Positions 23,645 to 35,097 of a stretch of DNA of 64,000 nucleotides are shown here, one piece after another. The notes beneath the pieces are model-generated. The model searched no databases and was not told the origin of the DNA. It was given only the letters and a program-made list of their open reading frames with translations. The translations under genes and the position numbers were made by a program. This stretch comes from Agrypnia vestita (Eukaryota > Arthropoda > Insecta > Trichoptera > Phryganeidae): contig JADDOH010010253.1 in assembly GCA_016648135.1 (NCBI GenBank), positions 1 through 64,000 on the forward strand. The letters are read 5' to 3'. How positions within the stretch are numbered: position 1 is the stretch's first letter; every line of letters starts with the position of its first letter.

Positions 23645-25600
23645 TTTTCTGAACAGGCGTATTACTAATAAATTCAACTCAGGATAGAGAACTCGATCAA
23701 TAAGAATTGGTACCTACGCATTTCACGTTTAGTTACATTAGTATAGATTTGTTCAGCAGCGAAACATGTCAAATTTTCCCACTACATGCATAAAAATAAT
23801 GCTACTGAGGTTTATTAATCATTGATTGTATCAAATTAAATATTAATTCTGTTTTGTAAGTTACTTCCTGACTTGCACTCTTGAGGCATAGCAAATCCAA
23901 TTCAGATTGATAGATTTGTTATTTTGTACTTTACCTTATCCCATTTTATTGATCAATAATATTGTCATCGGATCATGGCCACGCTAGCCACACTGAATCG
24001 CCGCTGCATCGTTTCATTTTTATCTTTGTAATCGCAGAAATATCACAACTAGCGTGGTCTGCCTTCCTCCGGCGCCAGCCTGCTGTCGGAAATAACTAAC
24101 TTTCACTTGCATTCATCGCCATTTTTATGCAAATGTTCGACCTGTTTCTCCATATTTCTAGTGATTTCGAGAAAAGTCGAGTTGATTCCAGATTCATGTA
24201 GATCATTCGAAAGGCTTTGAAACTGCTCAGTTACCATTTTATTACTCTAGTGCCTTTTGAAATTTCCTTCGACCAGAACAACTTACCCCGCTACAGCACT
24301 TTACCAATCCTCCTTATTTGACTAATACAAGGTCAGGAGCTGCCTACAGATACTCGTCAATAAGTTTTGCAACTGAGACACCATCCATAAAACGAAATAA
24401 AACATTTAAAGTTTTATATTATAAAATATCACACCCACGCAATACATATTCATTAGGAGATTGCGTTCATCTCTACACAAGATTTGATTGATGAAAAAAA
24501 AAATTGCTTCGCAGTAGCACTGCTGAGTTTTATAATAATTTTTGACATCAAATGCGGTGCATATCTTCGCATCAAAGGCTTGAGAAATATAAAATATGTT
24601 TAGAATCTCATGAATGTGATGTTTATTTAGTACAGGCCCTGATGAATAAATCCTTCACGAATGTAAAATAGAATGAAACAAAAAATACAACAATCATTTT
24701 TTTAATGTTGCTTTATTTTGTGAAAAACTTTTACAATAATTATTTTTATAAGATTCGTAGTAACATAATTAAATGATGACAATGTCAAATGATGCTTGAA
24801 CTCTTAATATTATTAACGATAAGGTCAATTCTGCTAAAATAACATTTTGTGGCAGTCAAGAACAATTATCATTCCGCAAATACGATGACACGTCCAAAAT
24901 AAAATTGCAACATGTCTACACTTTTAAGTGATGTTTAAATTAGAGGTAGTACATACTTATTTTTGATTTTATAAAATTCTTGGCATTTAGAAAATCGGTA
25001 AAGGAACCAGAATCGGTTGAAACCCTGAATAAAATTAGGTTGTGTCATCTTACAAAAGCTAATACGACTTCTCTAAGCAAATTTTATTTCTCCTTGTATC
25101 AATTTTAGTACAGCGCACTCGTAGTGAGTCGTCGCACATATCCACATCGCAGATCAATGACTACTTTCTTACGCGCAAATGTTAGTTTGATATAACCATG
25201 TTATATTATAACTCTACGCCTTCGTTGAGGATAAGGAGGTAGGAAGGGATGGTTCGGCAGTTCTCCGAAACATGGTCTGGGAAATGATTACAATAGATGT
25301 ACTGTGAGTACTGGTAGCTCTTATTGTGATAGAAAACTAATGAGAAGAGAAACACACTGTAAAAAATAGTCTACAATATAACGTATTCCATACTCGATAA
25401 TTAAAATTATTCAGCTGATGACTCTACGATGATTAAAAACGATCAATCCAACACACAACTTTACCTGGGCACCATGATACCAACCGAAAGCCCAAAAATA
25501 ATTAAATGACAGACTGAATGTCTACGTCTTTCAAAGGCTAATAATACGTCAATGAATTGATTCATAATTAAAGAAACGTCATCAGCTACGGGACATGAAT
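23645..25600. other. Intergenic, nothing clear
   Basis: No supported exon. AT-rich with a GC-richer part near 23970-24100. Should contain the 3' UTR of x16 (minus strand); a possible AATAAA on the minus strand lies at 25083-25088. Confidence 0.35.
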
Positions 25601-25611
25601 GTGGATGTTTA

Positions 25612-25813
25612 CTAATTGTCCCCGTTAGTGGTGGGTGGAGGTTGGTTGGAGGGGGAGGCGGGCGAGCGGGAGCGTGTGCGGGTGCGCCGAGGGGAACGGG
25701 ACCGGCGAGGAGAGCGGCGGGGGGTGCGCGAGCGAGAGCGCGAAACGGTGCGGCTGCGCGTCCTGCGGGAACGAGAACGAGAGCGTGACCTGGAGCGAGA
25801 CTTGGAGCGGGAC
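25612..25813 (-). CDS. x16: x16 exon with RS domain
   Basis: Terminal coding exon, entered in phase 2 after TTACAG. RS/SR dipeptides alternate with RTP/SPRR stretches. Stop TAG at 25614-25612. Another reading frame of this exon is also open for most of its length, which matters if the cassette at 26298 is used. Confidence 0.93.
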
Positions 25814-28800
25814 CTGTAACACGGGAGCAAAACAAAAAGTGCATTAGAGCGGCCACTCAAAACTCTTCAATACCAAACACAAAATAATGAAGAATAAGCC
25901 AAATTTTCGGGTAATTAAATACATTTACGCAAACAAATATATAAAATGATGGATGTTTCAATATAATGTAAGTTCTACGAGTACTCTAAGCTTAATTTAA
26001 GACATCAAAAACATGGCACAGCTTTACTCTGAAGCATCGTATTCCACAAAGATTGGGTTGTCTCCAGTGTTTATGCCGCTTGACTTGGATGAATTTGGAG
26101 AAAGTGAAATGTTAAGTATTTTAATTTTAGCAGTAATATCTAAGGTGACGGAGTGCAGATGCTGCTGGAAGACATCGTGGCTCCGGCGTGGGGTGCAAGT
26201 GGGGAAGTGGACTCATCAATGAAGAAAAAAGAAACAAAAGACTCTGTAAAAATGACATTAGTAATAATGTTGTATTTTGTAAACGTACATAACTCACATA
26301 ACAGTGTGTGCGTCTCATAAAGTGAAAGATCGGCGATCGTGATCTGACGAGAGGAGGAGCTAACACGTGTGGGCCGAAGGAAGCCGGAGACGGAGACGCA
26401 GACCTAATCTCTCTCCGCTTACTCTCCCACAGACAGTGGCCGGGTAGAGAAGCGAGGGAATACCCCTAGGAGCGCAGAGAAGCTACGAGGCTCAACTACC
26501 GGCCAGTACAAGCACTGATACAGTGGGTAACAATAACCTATAAAACATAGCAGCACCAATGTAAATTATATGTCCGGAGCATACACTCGCAATACACTTT
26601 CATACGCCCCCCCGCACCCCGAGCCGAGGCATCCAGCCGGGTCCACCCCTTCGCTTCCGGTGGTCGCGCTGGAGCACCGCGGGTTGGCGGAGAGCGATGT
26701 TCCCACTCATTTGTTAAAAATTACACATTAAATATTATTTTACAACCAAACTGAATTATTCTCTCGTGACAAGATCTCTTCTTTTAGTTAAATGACAATA
26801 CTGAGAGGGAGCGGTCACATCGGGCCTGCTGCACCACTGGCAAGCAGTCCATTCATTATGGTTAACTCAACTTGATAGTTACAGCTTTCAGGTTTCAATC
26901 ATGGATGCTAACCAAAAGAGAACACCGCGGGGGGGGCGGGGAGATAAGAGAGTGGGATAGGAAATATACCTCCTTCTGCCCCCGCGCCTATTGAGGCGGG
27001 AACAGTCCCTGGCATAGTGGCCGCGGTCCCCGCACTCGTAGCAGCGATCGTCCGGGTGGAAGGGGCGAGCCGAGCGGGATGACCGTGGCGGAGGGCCTCG
27101 ATAGCCGCGCCCCCCGCCACCGCCTCCTCCTCCCCCGCCACCACTCTTGCCATTCGACATCTCTACGCGTGCGCGCCTTCCGCATATGGTGCGGCCGTCG
27201 AGACCTCTTACCTGGAAAGAAAATCAGAAAATGAAATAGTAAAAAGCATAATAATCTATACTGCTAGAAATTTAAATTGCACTAACAAAAACAATCATTT
27301 TGGTTTAACATTGCCACAATTAAACATGAAAACTTTATTTATTACATTTCAATATGCGGAAAGGCTGAGATTATTGAAACTGCCCACTCTTCAGGAGCGA
27401 CGAGCAAGAGGTGACCTCACCGAGACATTCAAGATTCTATCGGGCTACTACAATATTCCTAATATGACAGATATGTTTGCATTTAACACTAATGTGGGCC
27501 TTCGAGGACATCACCTGAAGTTGAACAAGTCTCGGTTCTCGTGTAACCCAAGAAAGCATGCATTAAGCAATAGAGTGGTCAATATGTGGAACAGTTTGCC
27601 TGAGGGCGTTGTGTCTGCAGCCAGTGTCAACCAATTTAAGGATAGGCTGGATATTCAAATGAGAGACAGTGATATGGGCCTATCAGCTTAAGCTGCCTGC
27701 CCATTATCAATAATAATAATAAGCAGACATAAATAATAATAATAAGCAGACATAAATAATAAGAAAGTGCATATTCAGATGCCAGGACCAGAAACCCTGG
27801 GACTTACTTCCAAAAATCATTGGTTAATGTTGGGACTAACAATGGTAAAAGTTTGTACTGGAATCAACTGTGATTAGGGAAGGCAATCCCGAGACGGGAT
27901 TGCCCTTTCGGGATCCCTCGAGATAGAATTTCTAATCCCGCGGGATCCCTACGGATCGGGATCACAAATACTTTTGTTTTTTTTTTTGTTTATAGAGCTG
28001 AATAGCAATGAACGACAATGCTTTGCATTTTTAACAATTTTAACGCCCCCCTCGGGCCACGTCGGATATATCCGACGGAGCGCGACTGTCCCCAGGGGCC
28101 ACGTCGGATATATCCGACGGGCACATAATTAATTATTTCTCGACGGCCGCATATCGAATTTGAAAAACGTTTCTTTTTCCCAGTAGAGAAATCCCGTGGG
28201 GACCTGTCGTTCCATTTTCAACTCAAAAACATCGCTGATTATAGCTTAAATCTACAATCTAAATCGAAGTTTTTCTGCCGTCAAAATCGTATAGGGAAGT
28301 TGTAGATGTCGCCTCGAACGCGTGTTGTACAATCGAAATTCAAATATTCCGTCGTCAAGGTCACGCGCAATGTGCGCGGGAAATACGATTTATTTTTTTC
28401 GATTTTCGATTTATTTGTACACATATACACAAATATATATGATATGTTTTGAGATATTTGTCGATTTATGATTCAATTGAATATTAACAGTGATTTATTA
28501 ACAAAAATACACGCATTTTGTTGCGTTTATTTAAAATATGTGTGTGTGTGAAAGTATATCATATTTATGTGTTATGAGTGCGATGTTCCGTTGTGTGCCG
28601 TGCCGTGCAACTAAATATACCATACAGAAGAAGATTATTAGGTAGGCATCAAATAATAATCATGGCATTTCGATAAAATAATATGAATGTGTGTTTCTTT
28701 ATAATATACGCATGTTTTCATGATTTTTTCGTAAAAAGAAAAATCACAAAAAATTCAGAAAATCTCTGGCCCTAGCCTTTATTTTATCTATGTTTTTTTG

Positions 28801-29652
28801 GCCCCAGACAGGTTAATAAAATGTTCATCATTAATCATTGCATTAAAGTTTTTGTAGGCGTTTTTCCAAGCATCAGTCAGTCAATGTACTACTAACTAGT
28901 AGTAGTTGTTATTACTCTGTTAGATTGATGAAATACAGCAAACATTATTCAAAGCTATTTTCATTATTTGAATGTGACATGAACATAAGTTTTAAGTACT
29001 TACTAAAAGTTCTAAAGACGTATACAATTAAACATTCAAAACATAAAAAATGCTGATCAATCCCGATAATCTAGTCCGATTTTTCAGTTCGGGATTGATC
29101 TCGTAAAATGCTTCGAGATCTCACGGGATCCCGATCTCGCGGGGTCGGGATTGCATTCCCTAACTGTGATGGATATCACTGTGATGTCGTAAACTGGTCA
29201 TTTATTTCATATATGTGAAGAGAAGCAAAAAAAACGCCACTTCTATTTTAAATTAATATATCTAAATGTGAAAACGAATGTGCTAAAGTAATAACATCCG
29301 AAAGTAGTTTTCAGGATCAAAATAAGACAAAACAAAACAAAACAAAAAAATTTCAAATGATAGCTGCGATCCATGGTAATGTTTCTTTGACACATCTGGT
29401 GAGAAAATAGCCGGTTGATTTTGAGAATAGTAAAAGTATACAGAATAGAAAATATGCAAACTAAGAGCTTACCGCGTCTTCTGCATCCCTAGCGTCTTCA
29501 AACTCCACAAATGCAAATCCTGGAGGATTACGTGCAACCCAAACATTCCTCAGCGGACCGTAATAGCTAAAGGCGTCTTCGAGCTCTGGCTTGCTCGCGT
29601 TGTTACCCAGATCTCCCACGTATAACTTACACTCCGACCCGTAGCGGGCCAT
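25612..29652 (-). CDS. x16: x16 / 9G8-type SR splicing factor
   Basis: Pre-mRNA splicing regulator of the nucleus, also linked in this family to mRNA export. Three coding exons: 29652-29473 (60 codons, phase 0), 27211-26970 (phase 2 out) and 25813-25612. About 207 aa. Residues ~8-80 form the RRM (RNP2 [11 protein letters not shown]1 GFAFVEFE, ending [15 protein letters not shown]); ~85-96 is a Gly run; then a CCHC zinc knuckle ([14 protein letters not shown]); then an RS domain of Arg-Ser/Arg-Thr-Pro repeats ending [12 protein letters not shown]. The RRM plus knuckle matches Drosophila x16 and vertebrate SRSF7. Start ATG 29652 follows an acceptor (TTGTTTTCAG|CACAATGG), so a 5' UTR exon lies upstream. 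Introns carry a LINE and nested transposons. Confidence 0.93.
26298..26421 (-). CDS. Candidate x16 cassette exon
   Basis: 124 nt with acceptor GTGGGAGAG|T and strong donor TGTTAT|GTGAGT. Joined to the zinc-knuckle exon it keeps frame (AG+T) and reads [20 protein letters not shown], then [13 protein letters not shown], which is RS-like. It ends in phase 0 whereas the RS exon needs phase 2, so inclusion would shift the RS exon into another open frame and replace the RS tail. Inferred, no transcript data. Confidence 0.4.
26970..27211 (-). CDS. x16: x16 exon with zinc knuckle
   Basis: Entered in phase 0 at TTTCTTTCCAG|GTAAGAGG; encodes the end of the RRM ([18 protein letters not shown]), a poly-Gly run, a [11 protein letters not shown] linker and the CCHC knuckle. 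Donor GAAGGAG|GTATAT, phase 2. Confidence 0.92.
27311..27775 (+). mobile_element. CR1-like LINE 3' fragment in x16 intron
   Basis: ORF 27311-27691 encodes the RT C-terminus: [20 protein letters not shown], then [12 protein letters not shown] and [20 protein letters not shown], typical of CR1/Jockey-like LINEs. An AAT/AAGCAGACAT repeat tail follows at 27707-27770. Antisense to x16. Confidence 0.8.
27875..29162. mobile_element. hAT element, host to a TTAA insertion
   Basis: Ends TAGGGAAGGCAATCCCG and (reverse complement) TAGGGAATGCAATCCCG are 17-bp inverted repeats with one mismatch; they are flanked by a perfect 8-bp duplication ACTGTGAT (27867-27874 and 29163-29170), the hAT hallmark. Subterminal GGGATCCC and TCGGGAT motifs recur at both ends. 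No transposase. 1,288 bp including the inner element at 28044-28812. Confidence 0.85.
28044..28812 (+). mobile_element. TTAA (piggyBac-like) element, copy 1
   Basis: Bounded by TTAA at 28040-28043 and 28813-28816. Left end CGCCCCCCTCGGGCCACG; right end reverse complement CCTGTCTGGGGCCA. A second copy in inverse orientation is at 32917-33741. Non-coding. The left end has two copies of the 18-bp palindrome CGTCGGATATATCCGACG (28060 and 28103 areas). TTAA target choice is the piggyBac signature; no transposase seen. Confidence 0.75.
29473..29652 (-). CDS. x16: x16 first coding exon, RRM
   Basis: 60 codons from ATG 29652 to the donor GACGCG|GTAAGC. Encodes [20 protein letters not shown] through the RNP1 motif to DARDAEDA. 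Phase 0. Confidence 0.94.
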
Positions 29653-29857
29653 TGTGCTGAAAACAAGACGAAAATTAATCAATCACAGTTAAATAAATAA
29701 TGAGCCACATTCGAATCTCCGCTCGCACGGTCAACCAGCGGACGTAAAATGGCGACAGGCGACAAATTCGCAAAAGTTGACAGAGATCAGAGATTAAACT
29801 ACATATTATAAGAAAGTGAAAGAGCCGCATGCAGCGTTCATTTGGCTGTTTACTCAC

Positions 29858-29960
29858 ATATTTCGTCAAAGATTCCTTTGGCAATCACGAATAACACAAA
29901 AACATGCGAAATATTAAACCGAAACAGCAAGCTTTCAGCAAGCCCGAAGCCGCCACAGAC
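29858..29960 (-). promoter_or_regulatory. Probable x16 5' UTR exon
   Basis: A minus-strand donor AAATAT|GTGAGTAAAC at 29857 lies 200 bp upstream of the acceptor before the x16 start codon. The transcription start is not defined; the upper limit given is approximate. Confidence 0.35.
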
Positions 29961-30194
29961 AATTTATTTAGAATTTAGAAATAATGCCGGAATTTCACCA
30001 TAGACAACATGAATTGCAATCACCAGCCGGCCAGCCATTGACCAGCTACATTTTAAAGATTTCCACACACGAGGATATGTATGTCGACGTAAAGTAAGAA
30101 TATTCAATGGGTACCGACCTATAAATTGTACAAATGGAGCAAAAAGTGTGAGTATTTAATGCGGTTTTTAATTTTTGATTCTTATTTGTTTACT

Positions 30195-30400
30195 TAACAT
30201 CTCAACGTTTCCTCGCAGGGGTAGGTAGAGAGGATAGAGCGCTACACTCTTATGTCCTGATATACAACTCTAGTCTCATCCTCACTCATACATCTTCGCA
30301 CATAATCTCGACGATTTTTGAGACTCTTAACAGGACCATCCTCCAGTATCTGATTAATATGATCATGTCATGTCTTCCGCAGTCGTCATCTTTTTCTGAA
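30195..30400 (-). repeat. Dispersed retroelement-tail repeat, copy 4
   Basis: Has CGCAGGGGTAGGTAGAGAGG, ATACATCTTCGCACATAATC and the GACTCTTAACAGGACCATCC block of the family. Confidence 0.55.
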
Positions 30401-30404
30401 GTCG

Positions 30405-31490
30405 TCAAAACTCACATTATACATTTTTCTTGCCATTCTTTCCTCGCTCATTCGGCTCAACATGCCCACACTATCTGAGCGACCCTTTTTTCATTATATC
30501 AACTATGCTAAGATCAAATTTACATTATTTCCTAACATCTTCATTCTTTACTCTATCATAAATGGATTTGCCACACACACATATTTTTTTATTCAATGTG
30601 TGTATAATCCCGGTCGTAGCTTTAATGTCGTGTTTTTATTTCTTGTTTGGTTTTCTTCATAAAAAAATGTATACCACATGGTAACGTACAAAAAATTATA
30701 ACAAACAGCCTGAGTCGGGTCTTGGCACTTTAAGGGAATTTCTCCTCTCCTCTCCTTTCTGTTTCGCAAATCGTCAACCTCGAGTGCATTCTAATTCTTC
30801 TGGTCCCAATATAACAATGATATTTATACATTTTATATCAGTGAAAACATATTATTGCTTCTAATTTATTTGTAAACTAAACTTTTTATTATGAGTTGAA
30901 TTTAAAAAATAATTTCCTATACGGAAAATCTCAGAAACCTGATTCATAATATTTCTTTATGCAGGACGTTTATTGTTAAAAATAATTTGAACTCACAATT
31001 AACTCTAATGAATATTACTTATTTATTTTAGTTCATTTACAAAATGCTCACTTTTACAAGTAGTTATCAATATTTACGTTAGGTATATACCGATGATATA
31101 TATGGTGGACAGACCTATTTATTTTCTATGGTACCTTGTAGCTGCTCGTCATATGGTTTTTATATCTACATCTCTTCTTCTATGTATGGTTTCTGACTGT
31201 CAAATCAAATGAATCTTTCATCTGTGCTGTCAAAAAGTTTTCATGTCACGATAACAAAGGATAAATAATGTTTTGAGCGTGTTGATATGATACAATTGTT
31301 ATACGTCTTATAATGTTTTGTCAAGTCAAATTATTTTCTAAATGTAAGGACATTGACAGAGTTAAACAATCCCTTTTTTTATCCGACAAATATGGTAAGG
31401 GAATCTTATTTTCTTAGTCACCTTTGTTATTAATTTAAAAAAAATAATAAAAGCGTATTTTTTAGAGTTATATTTAAAAAAATATATCCT
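30405..31490. other. Intergenic, nothing clear
   Basis: Between x16 and a Penelope-like insertion. The first coding exon of Rab3GAP2 should lie somewhere between here and 34886 but I could not identify it. Confidence 0.3.
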
Positions 31491-31498
31491 TAGGTTTT

Positions 31499-32355
31499 CA
31501 CGGCCGTTCAGAATCTTCTGTGTATAGTTTTCTGGGATATTCTGCCGTGTATATGTGACCTCTCTGGCCAACGTTTCGGATCCCAATGCAGAGTCCATCT
31601 TCAGGGTTGATGTGATAAGTGAGTGTTGAAGTGTAGGTTAAGTATTGCCTTGCAATACCGTACCAAAGTCAGGGTGTCTCCAAGTTTGTGTTATGTTAGG
31701 TTAAGGACCTCTTAAGACCAGCGAAGGATCGGGATCCCCTTGAGACCGACGGTGTTTATAGGCTCGACTGTCAAGATTGTGACAAAGTGTATGTGGGACA
31801 AACAGCACGCACGATTTCAAAGAGGGTTGATGAGCATAAAAGAGCATGCAAACTCGGTCACCCGGAAAAATCTGCATTGGCTGAGCACTTTCTAGATACG
31901 GGCCACCATTTTTCATTTGAGCTAAAAATTTTAGGAAAGCCCAAAAGTCACCACACACGCCTGGTCAAAGAAGCAATTGAAATATACAAGCACCCGGTAA
32001 ACATTAATAGGGATGACGGTCTTAAGTTAAAAACATTGTGGTATCCGGCACTGCAGGATAAATCAAATCGACGATCCGCACAGTCCGACATCCGTTAGTA
32101 GATACATAACACACTACATCAAGACACACACCTTGCTTTCGACACGGTACTGCAATCCAGTATTTAACATAACACAAACTTGGAGAAACCCTGACTTCGG
32201 TACGGTATTGCAAGGCAATACTTAACCTACACTTCAACACTCACTCATCACATTAGCCCTGATGATGGACCCTGCAATGGGATCCGAAACGTTGGCCAGA
32301 GAGATCACATATACACGGCAGAATATCCCAGAAAACAATACACAGAAGATTATAT
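31499..32355 (+). mobile_element. Penelope-like element, truncated
   Basis: About 195-bp inverted terminal segments (31499-31704 and 32163-32355) flank a GIY-YIG ORF. Shared blocks include TTAAGTATTGCCTTGCAATAC, GGATCCGAAACGTTGGCC and its complement. Both carry a hammerhead-like core (31573-31604 minus; 32269-32290 plus). The reverse transcriptase part is missing, so it is a 3' fragment with inverted ends. Confidence 0.7.
31707..32098 (+). CDS. GIY-YIG endonuclease of Penelope-like element
   Basis: The open frame holds the endonuclease domain of a Penelope-like retroelement: DGVYRLDCQDCDKVYVGQTA (GVY ... YVG, with the linker CxxC typical of this clade), then ISKRVDEHKR with the conserved Arg, and AEHFLDTGHHF. 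It stops at 32098. Upstream RT is absent, so not a complete protein. Penelope elements use this nuclease for insertion. Confidence 0.8.
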
Positions 32356-32559
32356 TTTTTTATTTGTCAATGGAGAGTACTATTTTGAAATACGCTGAGT
32401 TTATTACTCGACATTAACTAGTTCTCAGGTATTAAAATTGTAATAAAAACGCGTTACACGCATCATATCACCATTCCATAAAATATGTTTTTCGGATTCA
32501 ATAAATACTCAAATTCAATAAAATAAAATTTTCCTCATGGGGAACTGAATGCTACCTTC

Positions 32560-34060
32560 TCAACAGGGCTGATATTTACCACTACTCTACAGAGAAATAC
32601 AAATAAGAAGTGAAAATAGACATTTACAAATATTCTTATTTATACTTGCATGCTACAATTTTACCAGAGACAACTATTTTTTTAAATAAAAATAAATATT
32701 AAATCGCAGACCCCTAAAATACATGGATATGAACTAATGTAAATTTCTTGGTAAACAGTCTAGTTTCACGACTGGTTCCAATACATTTGACTTGTTAAAA
32801 AAAAAAAATAAGAACTTGTAAATTTTAAAACAAGAATGAAAAGGCAAAACTAAATACTCTAATAAAAAAGTATAAAATGTCTTACAAGCTGCGCTTTATT
32901 ACAAAAATACTTTTAACTTGTTGTGGGCCGTAAATTTTCGGAATTTTTTGTGATTTTTCTTTTTACGAAAAAACCATGAAAACATGCGTATATTAAAAAA
33001 AAAACACACACATTCATATTATTTTATCGTAAGTGTCGAAACGCAATGATTTTTTTATCATTTAAGTAAAAAAAATAATCTTTTTTTGAATTTCCATAAT
33101 GTTGCCAGCGCAACATTTTCTGAAAAATAATAATATTTTTTTTATTTGTTTATTAGAGACAACACTACTATTAATAATAATAATCTTCTTCTGTGTGATA
33201 TATTTTGTTGCACGGCACGGCACACGACGGGACATCGCACTCATAACACATAAATATGATACACTTTCACACACACACATATTTCAAATAAACGCAACAA
33301 AATTGCGTGTATTTTTGTTAATAAATCACTATTAGTATTCAATTGAATCATAAACCAACAAAAACTGACAAATATCGCAAAACATATCGTATATATTTGT
33401 ATATACGTGTACAAATAAATCGAAAATCGAAAAAATAAATCGTATTTCCCGCGCACATTGCGCGTGACCTTGACGATGGAATATTTGAATTTCGATTGCA
33501 CAACACGCGATCGGGGCGACATCTACAACTTCTCTATACGATTTTGACGGCAGAAAAACTTCCGTTTTGATTGTTGATTTAAAATATAATCGGTGATGTT
33601 TTTGAGTTGAAAATGGAACGACAGGTCACAACAGGATTTCTCTATTGGGAAAAAATTACGTTTTTCAAATTCGATACGCGGCCGTCGATAAATAAATTAT
33701 TTTGTGCCTGTCGGATATGTGCGTCCGCGGCCCAGGGGGGGTTAATATTGAAGAGACTCGGTTTGGAATGAAATTTAAAAAAATAACATCTGTTGTAAAA
33801 AGGGTTTTTGTTTAATTAATTATTATTTAATTATTGATTTAATTATGGAAAAATAAATACTTTAACGCATTATAAATACGTCTTAAATATATATGACGGG
33901 GGCATATTTCCTCTGTGACCCGATCCCCTTGCCTAGTGAATTGGTTAAATTCATCTCTGTACAATATTATACTGTGGTATAAATAATAAAATATATTAAA
34001 AACATATATCAATGCATTATACACAAATACAAAAATAACATACATGATATTTTGCCTACA
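32560..34060 (+). repeat. Dispersed repeat interrupted by a TTAA element
   Basis: Flanks of the element at 32917-33741 match, in order, 47750-48200: AAACTAATGTAAAT, AAATACTCTAATAAAAAAG, then after the insertion ACTCGGTTTGGAA, TTTAATTATGGAAAAATAAA, and the GTGACCCGATCCCCTTGCC block. Nature unknown. Confidence 0.55.
32917..33741 (-). mobile_element. TTAA (piggyBac-like) element, copy 2
   Basis: TTAA at 32913-32916 and 33742-33745. Inverse orientation to copy 1: its right end reads CCGCGGCCCAGGGGGGG and its left CTTGTTGTGGGCCG. Shares long stretches with copy 1, for example GAGTTGAAAATGGAACGACA and CCCGCGCACATTGCGCGTGA. ORFs inside are not protein-like. Confidence 0.75.
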
Positions 34061-34223
34061 TTAGGGGAATAACAAGATCTTAGCACTCGAGAGATACTGG
34101 GATCGATACTCGGCACCTCCAAAATCTTTATTATTTTAATTCTTACTTTAAGTACACATCTACCAGTTCTATCACATTAATTTTCTCAATCTTAATCTTC
34201 AGGCTGCTGATGGCCATACCAGC

Positions 34224-34828
34224 TAGGGTTGCCAACCATACTCTAAAATAGAGTATTGTACTCTATATCATGTAGGCGTACTCTATAATCTATAACACTA
34301 ATAGAGGACGCTAAAATTCTCTTTTTTACACAACGTTTACTATACTAGTGCCAGTCAGGCATATATGATGCATATAAGTTTTAATTTTTAAAAGAACTCC
34401 GAAAAACTCCGAAAGAACTCCGAGAAAAGGCGAAATGTTAAATATCGCAGATTTTATGCAAAAATCCACTGCAGAAAAATGGCAATTCATATTTAAAAAA
34501 AGTCCTGACGAATTTGTTTATTTAATAAAAATTGTTAGCTATATACTCTCTGTTGTCATGAATGTGAAGTGATGGGAAGAGAGGAACAGAGCTTTATTGA
34601 AATTGATTAAAAATGAGCTCCTGATCTATGTAAACTTAGAGTTAGAATGTTTGGAGTCGTACAATTATTTTAAAAACAATGAAAAATTGTTGTGCTGCAA
34701 TAATAGCAAAAAATACCTTTTCAAAAATTTAAAATAAATGATACTCTTTTTTATAAGTCCATACTCTTTATTTATCTCCTTTGAAATCAGATATACTCTA
34801 TTTCTTCTAATAAAAGTTGGCAACCCTA
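34224..34828 (+). mobile_element. hAT element with transposase relic
   Basis: Perfect inverted ends TAGGGTTGCCAAC / GTTGGCAACCCTA. The interior 34502-34735 reads as the C-terminal dimerisation region of a hAT transposase: VSYILSVVMNVK, a stop, then ERNRALLKLIKNELLIYVNL. Flanking 8-mers do not match well, so the duplication has decayed. Confidence 0.65.
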
Positions 34829-34885
34829 GTACCCATTGAATCCTATGGACATAAAATATTACATTAATATGATTTTAAATACTAG

Positions 34886-35097
34886 GAGACAACTGGCTGA
34901 GCGAGTGCCAGGTTAGTCTGTCTCCATGTGGCTCGCTGCTGGTGTTCAGCCGCCAGGATCGTCTCAGCATCCTCAGCACGCAGTGGGACAGCTCCTCTGG
35001 CTCCACCACCTTCATCAACTCTTGGAGCGGAACTCTTCCGTGCGAGGCAACGGCCCTACTCGCGCTACCCATCTCCTCATGCGGGCAGTCCTCACAG
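34886..35097 (+). CDS. Rab3GAP2: Rab3GAP2 exon (second or later)
   Basis: Acceptor ATACTAG|GA, donor TCACAG|GTATTA. Entered with 2 nt of a split codon, then 70 codons. Matches the family's SWLxDCxVSLSP block near residue 40-50, so one short exon lies upstream. Confidence 0.85.

Noticed and set aside
25616..25860. Overlapping Arg- and Glu-rich ORFs on the plus strand opposite the RS domain
   Set aside because: Antisense shadows of the RS repeat codons; no splice or homology support.
27867..29170. LTR retrotransposon
   Set aside because: Ends are short inverted repeats with an 8-bp duplication, not direct long repeats.
33062..33522. ORFs of 72-93 codons
   Set aside because: Inside the non-coding TTAA element; the other copy does not keep these frames.
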